24,631 nucleotides of DNA from Nemertoderma westbladi (Eukaryota; Xenacoelomorpha; Nemertodermatida; Nemertodermatidae). Position numbers and translations under genes: made by a program. Where the stretch lies: positions 1 through 24,631 of the forward strand of contig JAUCBJ010008905.1 of the NCBI GenBank assembly GCA_032718475.1. The letters are read 5' to 3'. Within the stretch, counting starts at the first letter, position 1. Every line of letters starts with the position of its first letter. The notes under the pieces are model-generated. The model did not search any database. It saw only the letters and a list, made by a program, of their open reading frames with translations, and was not told the DNA's origin. This document shows, piece after piece, positions 1 to 8,630 of this stretch.

Positions 1-288
1 TTTGCGTATTAGCATAAATTATTGTCGTATGCTAAAGTGGTTTTAATTAACTAAAAGACATATAAATTTTGGCAGGTTAAACTGCTAAAGGTCTTCAAAA
101 GCGCGAACAGTTTCCATCCTTGTTTAGTGAAATGGTCCTTGAACACTCTGGTCAGTCAATGTGTGAGTCAATTATTGTTTAATTTTGTCATTTGAGAGAT
201 CACTTTGAAATCTTCGAGTGTTATAATTGGTGGGGCTAATTGTGAGATGTTTGCGGTAGATATCAGCCTTTCAGAAATTTGAAGTATC
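1..288. other. AT-rich non-coding DNA
   Basis: No gene or repeat is recognised here. A short stretch near 70-170 is open in two frames, but nothing in it is recognisable and no supporting exon was found. Confidence 0.4.
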
Positions 289-430
289 TGAACTGATTAG
301 CGCTACTGATGAGGCCTGATAAGCTGAAATGTACATATAGCGCTGGTTCAACCCCCAGTGACGCGCTTTCTCATTTTTTCTATTTCTTAACAAGACCATA
401 CATAATATTACATTTTGAATTACAGTTGCA
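289..430 (+). mobile_element. tRNA-derived SINE, copy 1 (5'-truncated)
   Basis: This stretch aligns over about 140 bases with the sequence at 636-775, sharing GATTAGCGCTACTGATGAGG-like and TAGCGCTGGTTCAACCCCC-like blocks. It begins inside what is box A in the other copy, so the 5' end is missing. Box B (GGTTCAACCCC, 345-355) is intact. The shared part continues past the tRNA-like region through a CTCATTTTTTC block into a common AT-rich tail, which is what a SINE rather than a tRNA gene would show. The family is not recognised by name. Confidence 0.7.
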
Positions 431-621
431 TTAACAGCTCAACTCCAATTCATTTATTAATATCACCTGGCAGCAATACTCGAGCTGAATATTTATTTAT
501 TTGTACTTTCCTCCTGTTTCACTCTAACATACTTGAGGCCGGTAGGTCCGCTGTTAGAGATAGAATATGCAACTTAAGACTGCCTGTTCAATAGAAGTGG
601 ATTAGGTGGAATGTGAATGTC

Positions 622-775
622 AGGGGCAAGTGGCTGAGCTGGTTAGCGCTACTGATGAGGACTGATAGGCTGAAATGTACGTATAGCGCTGGTTCAACCC
701 CCGGGGACGCGTTTTCTCATTTTTTCCATTTCTGAACAAAACCATAATATTACATAATGTGAAATTATCGTTACA
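622..775 (+). mobile_element. tRNA-derived SINE, copy 2 (fuller copy)
   Basis: The head resembles a tRNA: TGGCTGAGCTGG at 631-642 fits the RNA polymerase III box A and GGTTCAACCCC at 691-701 fits box B, about 50 bases apart. It is followed by a non-tRNA body and AT-rich tail shared with copy 1 about 330 bases upstream. The same orientation and good similarity indicate two insertions of one family, or a local duplication. A functional tRNA is unlikely because the region between the boxes does not form an obvious anticodon arm and the similarity extends well past box B. Confidence 0.75.
631..701 (+). promoter_or_regulatory. Internal RNA polymerase III promoter (box A and box B) of the SINE
   Basis: Box A is TGGCTGAGCTGG (631-642) and box B is GGTTCAACCCC (691-701). 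Both match the usual tRNA-type consensus. Activity is not shown by sequence alone. Confidence 0.6.
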
Positions 776-1152
776 CCCATTACCATGGAAACGGGATTGA
801 AAAAAAGTATACCTTTCAAATATTTGGATAAGACTTTTATTTCCTTTACTCACCTGCCAAATCTCTAGAACAGAATCCCCCATCGTCTTGAATCACAGAC
901 ACGCAAAGTTTGAACTTTGTACACGGTTACCTTGACAACAACAATATAAAAATTCCAGAAAGACATTTGATTACATTTCTATGAACCCTAGTCATCATAT
1001 CCACCTAAGAAAAGTAGCATAAAATAAGTTCCTACTAAAAATTTATGAAAATAGTGCCATAAATAGGGAAAAGATCGGCCTCTGCTAATTTCATCAATCC
1101 GCTCGCTGCATGACCTGTTATTTAGTAGACCTTGGGTAGAAGTGACACGTTC
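776..1152. other. Non-coding DNA, nothing recognised
   Basis: AT-rich sequence. Open frames on the minus strand here have no recognisable protein features and read as chance. Confidence 0.4.
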
Positions 1153-1345
1153 GTGGGGCCATCGCGCAGGACGAGGCTCAGTTATCAGATACAGATTAAA
1201 ATTGAGCGACTGTATCACAAAATCAGGTTTAGAGAAATTTACCCACACCACCAATCAATCAAAGAAAGGGGGACAGTACGTGTTCACCCCTTTTAATCTG
1301 CACCCCCACCCCCCTTCCCACCCACCAGTACTTTATAACTACCGA
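1153..1345. repeat. Dispersed repeat, copy A
   Basis: The start, GGGGCCATCGCGCAGGACGA, closely matches GGGGCCTTCGCGCAGCACGA at about 10275. In both places it is followed by a TCAGTTA block and, about 80 bases on, by a CCACCAATC block running into a C-rich, pyrimidine-rich stretch (1300-1325 here). Two diverged copies of an unnamed interspersed repeat are the simplest explanation. Confidence 0.4.
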
Positions 1346-2214
1346 TGCCTTCAATAGGCGAAGCCAGGTATGGTTAATAGGAATATAGTCTACACGGTAC
1401 TCGTCTTCATTATATGCCTCGTTGCGCTCGTCGCTCGACCTGTTTTGTATTAAAATATTTTTTCCTAAACCAAGACTGACGATCTTTATACAGTTATAAC
1501 TATGCGAAGTTTCGAAACTGTGCGAGTAACTGCTGATACATCTATGTGGAGATGTGTGATACAACGCCAACGCATCGTATGCCGATGTAGTAATATGGGT
1601 ATTGAAATAACCCATATTTAAGAACATTAATTTTACTACTTTGCAAAAATTCAATTAAAAAATAACCAGACAAATATATTGCGGAATAAACTATTTCAGA
1701 TATAAGCCTACAACAGTCATTATATCTTCTGTCACCTGAGATAGTAAGTAATACAACATTTATAGTATAGAGTCAATAGGAATTGAAATACAGGCAGTGT
1801 ATGGTTGGAGTTATTTGTTTGGGTTGCTATAGCAATACTAGGCTGCCTATTACAGTACAATTCCCCTCTGATAAGGCTACACCAACATCTCCCAGCCAGC
1901 TAGCAGATCTACACCCCCGCAGAGACTATGTTGACCAATAATGGGAAGGATCAAATTTGTACTCAATAATTGTGCCGCTTTAATTACGTTTAGATCAAAT
2001 AAAGACACATTTATTAAAGCAAATATCTTGAACTAATTAAAAACTATAATAGAATGGGGTATGTGGATTACATCTGTATAATTTTTAAGTATAATTATTT
2101 AAATATTATACTGTAAAATAATTAATTTCCTTTAAAAGGCAGGTTGAAAATGCAGTTTTTACCCTAATCAACTTAATTAACTAATTAATTGCTATTATCT
2201 TAGCTTCTCGAAGG
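1346..2214. other. Non-coding DNA, nothing recognised
   Basis: No gene identified. A short CTCGTTGCGCTCGTCGCTCG block near 1418-1437 resembles the tail sequence near 2400 and may be another fragment of the same retroelement family. Confidence 0.4.
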
Positions 2215-2425
2215 CCACACGGAAATTAAACTTGGAAAATTTCTAAACTTTTGCCAGACTACATGTGTACCAAGTTTGGTTAAATTTCATTAACATTTGG
2301 CTGAGTTATTAACATTTAAAATTGGACACAACAGAACGACAGATCAACAGAACAACAGAGAAACAGACACACCGATTGAGTTAGTGGTACCTGTATGCTA
2401 AGCTCGCTTACTTTCGTCGCTCGCC
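2215..2425 (+). mobile_element. Possible RTE-like non-LTR retrotransposon 3' tail
   Basis: The block around 2266-2310 reads ACCAAGTTTGGTTAAATTTC, then GGCTGAGTTAT. It is followed by an A/C/G-rich ACAGAACGACAGATC run (2327-2375) and a CTCGCTTACTTTCGTCGCTC block (2403-2422). This order (a 'CCAAGTTTGGT...GAGTTAT' motif, a GACAGAC-type tract, then a CTCGCT-rich end) is common in 3' ends of animal RTE-class elements. No coding part is attached. The assignment rests on general resemblance only. Confidence 0.35.
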
Positions 2426-3097
2426 CCACATTTAATGTAGAAATGCACCTAAGGAATGAAGTTCTTAATCAGAAAAACAATATCCAATGTTCTGTTCTGT
2501 TCTGTTCTGTTTATCCAATAATAAGCTTGCCAACAATGTAATGTCTATATAATAATACTAGCATGGCCATGATACTACAGTAGTATGTGGATTAATACAT
2601 ATACAAAATGTTCTATAACATGGTATTGAAGCAAATACACGGCAAATTTGAATACTCATAACTCGGCTATTTCCCAACCAAAATATTCAAATATTTTTTA
2701 CATATTTGGAATCCCCAAGCTTTCCATTGGTATCAACAAATAGCTATAAAGTAGAATAACTGCGGTGTAACTGGTGTGATATCGCCGGAGACACTGTTTT
2801 CAAAGGCTTGTACGGTAGCTAAAGAATGAACGCAAAAATAAAAATTTTTGGTTTACCCAGTAAGGATGAGGTAGGTAAAACCATTTCTGTTTTCAATGTC
2901 ATGCAATCTCATTAAGATTTGAAGAATAAATGGGTTGGGTTCATGTCACTGAATTACGTAGAAAATAATCAAGTAATGGACTCGACATCGGTATCTATGA
3001 CAATACAAACACCCTTTTAGATTAGCATTTTTCGCGCAGTTTTCCAGAGTGTATGACAGCCGATGTTAAGGAAGTTTGTAGACTAAAACCTTGTAAC
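2426..3097. other. Non-coding DNA with a short TGTTC microsatellite
   Basis: The only structure seen is four to five tandem copies of the pentamer TGTTC at 2488-2512. The rest is AT-rich with no recognisable gene. Confidence 0.45.
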
Positions 3098-3319
3098 ATT
3101 AGGATGTTTAATAAAAACACTTTCTCCTTATTTTCAATGATCAAGTGAATTTTCCCTGTTGCATATCTGTTGTTATCTCAAAATATCTATGTTAATGGGT
3201 GGTACACCGAACCCGAAATTGAGAAAAATGATACCGCGCATACTTATTTGTGCTTCTAACTGAAATTTTCAAAATATAAATTTACAGCCATCAAGTAGTT
3301 TAATTTAATCATATGGGTG
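3098..3319 (+). repeat. Foldback element, left arm
   Basis: This arm is the imperfect reverse complement of 3868-4112. Perfect stretches include GTGCTTCTAACTGAAA (3250-3265, paired with 3921-3936) and a 19-base match (3291-3309, paired with 3877-3895). Weaker pairing continues outward through a GGGTGGTA block (about 3197) to an ATTAGGRTGTT block (about 3098). Confidence 0.65.
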
Positions 3320-3867
3320 TTTGTGAACAGTGGCGTCACAGCATCATAGTGAGCGTCCCTTACATACAGCATCTCTTATTATATATATATATATATCTTG
3401 CTTGCATCCTTAAATGGTTGTTAAATGAGTAAGTTTCCTTTGGGCTGGTTCTATCGCAGTAGTTCTAATTAACCCTTCTATTATTTCCCAACCGTCTTTA
3501 AAATATCTGCAAATTTGTTGATATTTTCGAAACGGTTTCAAATCGAGTCAACTTGAACTTTGTACAACTAATTTTCTTATAGCGCCTCTCATAATAAAGA
3601 TGTTCCCATTTGGTAACACGGGCACCACCGCAAATGCTATAATATTTTATAAAATAACAACAATAAAAAGTAGTATGTCTGAAAACAATTAAAACACACA
3701 AATAGAGGTTAAATTTCCATTGGTCTATGGGACGTTTTAATGCATTTATTGATTTTATAACAAATGATCTGATTTTTCCCGTTTTTTAAAAGTTTAAAGG
3801 TTTCTGTACCACCCACCCCACATACATAAACTCAATCAAATATGTTTCATAAGAATAGTTACACTAT
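3320..3867. other. Spacer of the foldback element
   Basis: About 550 bases lie between the two inverted arms. There is an (AT)8 run at 3381-3396 and no recognisable coding sequence, so any transposase is missing and the element would be non-autonomous. Confidence 0.5.
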
Positions 3868-4112
3868 CACCGTATCATTAAATTAAACTACTTGAGAATT
3901 GTACATTTCTAATTTAAACATTTCAGTTAGAAGCACCAAAAAAGTAGGCCAGACATCATAAATAACCATTCGGTTTTATATACCACCCCATAACATTCAT
4001 ATTTTAAAACGAGCAAAAAAATTGTATACAATGTTTTTCAGGTGGAATGCAATGGGAAAGTTCATTTGCGCATTGGAAAAAAGGGGAAAGTGGTTTTTAG
4101 TAACACCCTAAT
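3868..4112 (-). repeat. Foldback element, right arm
   Basis: Reverse-complement partner of 3098-3319. Similarity covers roughly 220-245 bases with scattered mismatches and small gaps, and is strongest in the inner half. The outer end lies about 220 bases from the PSMB2-like poly(A) signal. No clear target-site duplication was found. Confidence 0.65.
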
Positions 4113-4169
4113 AAACATGATAGTATTCAACAATGGGAGTAAGAGAGGTGTACCCCCTCCAAGAAACAT

Positions 4170-4201
4170 GAAACATGAGTTTTAGGTTCCCCTCATGTTT
4201 C
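4170..4201. repeat. Short perfect hairpin
   Basis: GAAACATGAG (4170-4179) and CTCATGTTTC (4192-4201) are perfect complements with a 12-base loop. It lies downstream of the PSMB2-like poly(A) site in the direction of transcription. Any role is speculative. Confidence 0.5.
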
Positions 4202-4332
4202 TCAAATTCGATTCATAAAGAAGAAACGTAATTTATGAAAATAGTTTTATTTTAAAACGTATTTTTCAAGTAACATAACAAAACAAAAAATTAATTTCGA
4301 GTCGACATCCAAAGAATTCACTTTCAAATAAG

Positions 4333-4342
4333 TTTATTTATT
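4333..4342 (-). terminator. Poly(A) signals of the PSMB2-like gene
   Basis: Two overlapping AATAAA hexamers on the minus strand (plus-strand TTTATTTATT) lie about 31-40 bases after the stop codon of the last PSMB2-like exon. This gives a very short 3' untranslated region. Confidence 0.65.
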
Positions 4343-4372
4343 TATACTGAGTTGACAATGATACACAATGTT

Positions 4373-4529
4373 CTATGCGACGATACGGTCTAGTTGATGG
4401 ATTCCTTGACTGTCAACTACTTGAACATTAAAAGAAGTGTAATTAACAATAAAGCGTTTCTTCAGTTCGACAATGCATTTCTTTAGCACGGACAAGGCTT
4501 CATCGCGACTCATACTGCGACTGTAATAC
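4373..4529 (-). CDS. PSMB2: Proteasome subunit beta type-2 (beta-4), last coding exon
   Basis: On the minus strand a TTTCTGTTTCAG acceptor (AG at 4531-4530) opens an exon encoding 51 residues from YYSRSMSRDEALSVLKKC to GIHQLDRIVA, then TAG at 4375-4373. This matches the C-terminal part of the proteasome beta-4 subunit: a YY after the DR of the previous exon, an EAL-LLKKC helix, KRFIVN, and an FNVQVVD-GIH strand pair near the end. The first G completes an Arg codon split by the intron (AG|G), which joins exactly to the exon at 10060-10218. PSMB2 is a non-catalytic ring subunit of the 20S proteasome core. Together the two exons give about 104 residues, roughly half of the usual length near 200, so the gene is partial here. 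Confidence 0.9.
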
Positions 4530-4805
4530 CTGAAACAGAAATATAAAATAATATAAGTTCTCTTCGTAAAAGCGACAGTTTGTGTAGTATGGTGTTTGAA
4601 TTCCCTACAGTGAATAATCTTTTATGGTAAATCCACTCATTCACACTCCAAATACTAAATGGTAAAACCATTAAGGGGGGTAGTGGTAGTACAGGCATTT
4701 TTTCCATTCGAACTACTATTAAGCCTCGGTGCACATTAGAACGCCTCAGATTACTTTATAGGCCAACTGTTCTTGCAATCCAATCGGAATTTAACGGGCT
4801 TTCAG

Positions 4806-4970
4806 GTAAACCAATTGGTTTTTTAATTTCAATATTTTTCATATATTTAGCTTATTTTATGAAAAATGGACCTAATTTTCAAAAAAAATTGTCAAATAAT
4901 TAGTGTCACAAACATTAAAATCACAATTCGGTGCTTACGCGTACATAATATAAAAAACTAATTGGTTTAC
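4806..4970. mobile_element. MITE-like short inverted-repeat element
   Basis: The two ends are inverted repeats of each other: GTAAACCAATTGGTTTTTTA at the left and the reverse complement GTAAACCAATTAGTTTTTTA at the right (ending TTGGTTTAC at 4970). The interior is AT-rich and non-coding. The left end also contains a perfect 14-base palindrome (4808-4821). No target-site duplication could be defined, so the exact edges are uncertain. Confidence 0.45.
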
Positions 4971-5184
4971 GTTATTCTACAGTAAAAAATGAGCCTTGTG
5001 AGAAATTTTCAAGTCTATAACTCAAATCACAGCTGAGAAACATGTACAGAAAGAATTCTAAAAACTAATTTTAAGAACAATCCAGTTAAAATTTGAACCA
5101 TCCCGCGGAAAAACTGTTATTATGAAATAATGTCTGTCAATATATACCTAGTAAAAAGAAATTACAAAACAATGCTAAGATTTT

Positions 5185-5640
5185 TGCTATGGGGTTTTCC
5201 TGGTGTTCATTTCATTTCTGAGGTCAGTTTTCACTTTTAATGAAATCTTGTTTGTCTGTATCTGTCCGCCAAATATAAGAAAAGGGCATACAATCTAGTT
5301 AAAAGTTTAGCTAGAGTGTTATTTCTGGTCGCAGAATTCATTTCGAGTGTCAGTTTTAACATTTGATTACTTCAAAATTGTCTGTTCGGCAGTCAGTCTG
5401 CCGGTTATATTTTCACGGACAGACTGACAGGCATACAATAGAGACAGAAACGACGAGGCCAAATTTGAATATTGACATCAGAAATGAAGTCACCGACCAC
5501 GAAAACCCATATAAGGAATTTTATTTAGACAGATAGTTTGCTTTTTATTGACGGACAGACATACTGACGGACAAACCGACAGTCAATCGGACAGACAGCC
5601 ATATCTCGAGAAGTAAGACAGACTGCTAAACGGTTTTCAA
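5185..5640. repeat. Cluster of diverged repeat tails rich in GACAGAC
   Basis: A motif of the form GGTTTTC-TGGT-TTCATTTCTGA-GTCA occurs in direct orientation near 5190-5240 and 5315-5365, and inverted near 5465-5515. Each is followed, in its own orientation, by GTCTGT/CTGTCCG-rich sequence. The block 5540-5600 carries repeated GACGGACAGAC-like words. These look like several degraded copies of one retroelement 3' region. Confidence 0.45.
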
Positions 5641-6267
5641 ATTACAAACCGCGCTTACTTAAACCCGCCATTTAGACCGTTTCCTCGCGTTTTTTACAAA
5701 AAACACACCCCGCCACTCAATTCAGAGAACCTTGTTACCCCTTATTCGATTGTTTCTAGCCCGACAATGTTTTCGCGCACCAACCCCTTTGAGTTACAGT
5801 AAGCTATATGTTTAGAGCAAATCGTCCAAACCATAGAAAATGAGTTATGACGCCTTGGAATAGAAATATACAGTATTTACTAATAGTTACAATAATATTA
5901 TAATAATAACAAATTATTTATCCAATAATGGTTATAATATTAAATATTTTTACTGTGAATTGTGAGTAGTTTTTATTTTACTGTCACTATAGATAGTATA
6001 ATAATTAGTACCGGTGGCCTAAACTGTGAGTGATAGTGATAACCACGTGGTGGGTTGATTAAATGAAACTGAGTACGGTTACGGTACCGGTAGAGCACAG
6101 CAGTACAGCAGTAAGGTAATAATAGTTTTCGGTTGTCGCCATACAGCCATACAGCGATAGCGCTGTAGCGGGTACAGGATAACCGTGAGCGCGGAGTGGT
6201 ACTGCTTTTTCAGTAGTTTACGTTAGGGTTAAAACTTTGTACTTTGTCGATTTATAGTTAATCAAAT
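5641..6267 (+). promoter_or_regulatory. Upstream region of the NOP2 gene
   Basis: The non-coding DNA before NOP2 shifts from AT-rich (5870-5960) to more mixed composition near the gene. No TATA box is evident at a convincing distance. The start codon has a favourable context, with A at -3 and G at +4. The transcription start cannot be placed from sequence. Confidence 0.35.
6044..6049 (+). promoter_or_regulatory. Canonical E-box (CACGTG) upstream of NOP2
   Basis: CCACGTGG lies about 220 bases before the NOP2 start codon. CACGTG is the core site of Myc/Max-type bHLH factors, which commonly drive ribosome-biogenesis genes, so the position fits. A single hexamer can occur by chance. Confidence 0.35.
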
Positions 6268-8154
6268 ATGGGTAAACGAGATTTCAAAACATTACAAGAG
6301 AAACGACCTGGGAGAAAATCCCGGAAACAAAAAGACCCAACTGAGGTGCAAACTTCGGCGAAGTTGCTTTCGAGAAAATCCAAAACGCGATTCGCAAAAA
6401 GGCTGGCAAAAAAACGAGAGTTAAATTCCACAGAAGAGCGGCTCGAAAGTGGAGAATCTGTGAACGGGAAGAGCGAAGCGAGTCGGTTAACCCATGACTG
6501 GGTTGAAAGCGACGATGAAGGTGAGGATACAGCGCTGGATATCGAGAAGGAATCTAGTGAATCGGACGAGTCTGACGGCGAGCTAGTGGAAGAGGAAGAC
6601 GGCACGGATCGAGTTGAATCGTTCGACGAAGACAGTGAACCTCTCGACGATGAGTACACGGATGAACCCACCGAACCCTCCAGCAAATCCGTCTCTACAA
6701 ACCTGCAACTCGGCGGCGGAACTATAGAGACGTCGACCCCAGACTTGGAGTCGCTAACGGCACGAATTAAAGAGACGATGGAGGTTCTAAGCGACTTCAA
6801 GAGTAGACGCGACCCGGATACACCGCGGGGTGACTACCTGGATCTGTTAGCCGCCGATCTCGCTAACTACTACAACTACAACACATACCTAATCCGTGAC
6901 GTCATCATGGAGATATTCCCACTGAACGAACTGCTGGAGTTCCTGGAGGCCAATGAGGTGGACCGCCCGGTGACGCTGCGAACCAACACGTTGAAGACAC
7001 GGCGCCGCGAGCTGGCGCAGGCCCTGATTGGTCGAGGGGTCAACCTGGACCCACTGGGGGACTGGACCAAGGTGGGTCTGGTGGTGTTCGACAGTCCGGT
7101 TCCGTTGGGGGCCACCCCCGAGTACCTGGCGGGCCACTACGTCCTACAGGGGGCCAGCTCCCTACTCCCGGTGGTCGCGTTGGCTCCGCAGGAGCGCGAG
7201 AAGGTGCTGGACGCGTGCGCGGCCCCCGGTATGAAGGCCTCGTACATCGCGCAACTGATGCGCAACACCGGGGTTCTCTTCGCGAACGACGCGAGTAAGG
7301 AGCGTATCCGCGCGGTGCTAGGCAACCTGCACCGTCTGGGGGTCAGCAACGCGGTGGTCACCAACCTCGATGCGCGGAATGTCCACAGGAGTAACCGGAA
7401 CTTCGACCGCGTCTTGGTGGACGCGCCGTGTTCCGGTACCGGAATCATAGCGAAGGATCCCTCCGTGAAGACGAGTAAATCCCAGGAGGACATCCTCGGA
7501 CTCGCTGCGCTCCAGAAGGAACTGCTGCTCGCTGCGATCGACGCGTGCGACGCAAAGTCCCGCACCGGCGGCTACGTCGTCTACTCGACCTGCTCGATAA
7601 CAGTGGAGGAGAACGAGTGGGTGGTGGACTGCGCGCTGCGGCGGCGGGACGTTAAACTGGTCGCCACCGGGATCCATTTCGGATCCCCGGGATTCACACA
7701 GATCCGGGGACGCCGTTTCCATCCCACGATGAATCTCGCCAAGCGCTTTTATCCGCACAAACAGAATATGGACGGATTCTTCGTGGCAAAGTTAAAGAAA
7801 CTCTCAAACGATAAACCTAAAGCGGGCAATAAAGTAGAGGAAGAGGGAGATAAAGTTGGTCAATTGAATAATAATAATAGAGGAGAGAAAAGGAAACTTA
7901 GTGAGGGGGGCGAGGGTAAAAAAGTTAAATCTGCTAAAAAGCGGAAAGGAAAGTCGGGGGATAAACTAGAGAATAATAAAGAAGGAAATAAAGAAGTTAG
8001 CGGGGATATAAAGTCAAAGAAGAGAAGGAGGAAAAAGAAAAAGGGGGATAAAGAAACTAAAGAAGGTACCGATAGATTAAAAGCCAAATTGGTTATGAAG
8101 GCGAGACATTTCGCGAAGAAACGTAACGCCAAAAGAAAGAAAATGAAAAAATAG
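6268..8154 (+). CDS. NOP2: Nucleolar rRNA (cytosine-5) methyltransferase, NOP2/NSUN1 family
   Basis: This is a single uninterrupted frame of 628 codons. The family methylates a cytosine of the large-subunit rRNA using S-adenosylmethionine and is needed for 60S assembly in the nucleolus. Residues 1-60 are lysine/arginine-rich and 80-145 are strongly acidic. The RPVTLRTNTLK start of the methyltransferase region is at about 233. Motif I is DACAAPGMKASY (315-326), motif IV is DAPCSGTG with Cys388, and motif VI is STCSI with catalytic Cys442. RRFHP and NMDGFFVAK close the core near 515, and residues 520-628 form a lysine-rich tail fitting nucleolar targeting. The two cysteines are intact. Oddly, motif I has Met322 where the family normally has a second glycine. 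The core is GC-rich while both ends are AT-rich. The ATG at 6268 is the first in frame and has good context. The gene lies antisense inside a PSMB2-like intron and lacks introns. Confidence 0.93.
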   Translation: MGKRDFKTLQEKRPGRKSRKQKDPTEVQTSAKLLSRKSKTRFAKRLAKKRELNSTEERLESGESVNGKSEASRLTHDWVESDDEGEDTALDIEKESSESDESDGELVEEEDGTDRVESFDEDSEPLDDEYTDEPTEPSSKSVSTNLQLGGGTIETSTPDLESLTARIKETMEVLSDFKSRRDPDTPRGDYLDLLAADLANYYNYNTYLIRDVIMEIFPLNELLEFLEANEVDRPVTLRTNTLKTRRRELAQALIGRGVNLDPLGDWTKVGLVVFDSPVPLGATPEYLAGHYVLQGASSLLPVVALAPQEREKVLDACAAPGMKASYIAQLMRNTGVLFANDASKERIRAVLGNLHRLGVSNAVVTNLDARNVHRSNRNFDRVLVDAPCSGTGIIAKDPSVKTSKSQEDILGLAALQKELLLAAIDACDAKSRTGGYVVYSTCSITVEENEWVVDCALRRRDVKLVATGIHFGSPGFTQIRGRRFHPTMNLAKRFYPHKQNMDGFFVAKLKKLSNDKPKAGNKVEEEGDKVGQLNNNNRGEKRKLSEGGEGKKVKSAKKRKGKSGDKLENNKEGNKEVSGDIKSKKRRRKKKKGDKETKEGTDRLKAKLVMKARHFAKKRNAKRKKMKK

Positions 8155-8316
8155 TATTAATTTAGGGGATAATGAAGGATAGATTTAAGTGGAACTAGAA
8201 TAACTTTCACTTATGTGATTGTGGCGGTCTATTCTATTCTATTACGATGTTGGTTGACTTCCATTCAGTATCCGAGTTGCAATTAACTGTCTAAGACTAC
8301 TTGGCTCGTTAACATT

Positions 8317-8322
8317 AATAAA
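8317..8322 (+). terminator. Candidate poly(A) signal of NOP2
   Basis: AATAAA lies 163 bases after the NOP2 stop codon. A second AATAAA at 8513-8518, beyond the poly-G run, is an alternative. Confidence 0.5.
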
Positions 8323-8397
8323 ACCCCCAGTGAGTCTCTATAGTCGAAACCTTTTAACATTATTATGGATGTTGCAACTTCTAGAACCCCCCTGCCT

Positions 8398-8423
8398 GGG
8401 GGGGGGGGGGGGGGGGGGGGGGG
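8398..8423 (+). repeat. Poly-G run of 26 bases
   Basis: An uninterrupted G homopolymer sits about 80 bases after the first NOP2 poly(A) signal. Its exact length is prone to sequencing and assembly error. Confidence 0.8.
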
Positions 8424-8630
8424 TATATAACAGACCACTGAGTATGTGTAAATGTATCTGGTACGGTATGGTCTGGTTGGAATGTTGTGCCTTCTTTATT
8501 ATGATTGTAGTAAATAAACGTGATTGACACGGTATCTCTATGTTTTTCGGTGAATTATTTCCAGGAATTTCCCTAAACATTACCAACGAATTGATACACT
8601 AATGAATACCAATCAGGTTACTTTACTCAA

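Noticed and set aside
70-172. Possible exon of an unknown gene after a GGCAG acceptor
   Set aside because: Two frames are open, the better-looking one has a stop just after the acceptor, and no homologous family or partner exon was recognised.
631-701. Functional tRNA gene
   Set aside because: Box A and box B are present, but the sequence does not fold convincingly as a tRNA and is shared with a second copy far beyond box B, as expected for a SINE.
1259-1654. 131-codon minus-strand ORF
   Set aside because: The composition looks random, it overlaps a dispersed repeat, and no motif is recognised.
6876-7758. Several antisense and alternate-frame ORFs within NOP2
   Set aside because: These are shadows of a GC-rich conserved coding region. 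None shows family features.
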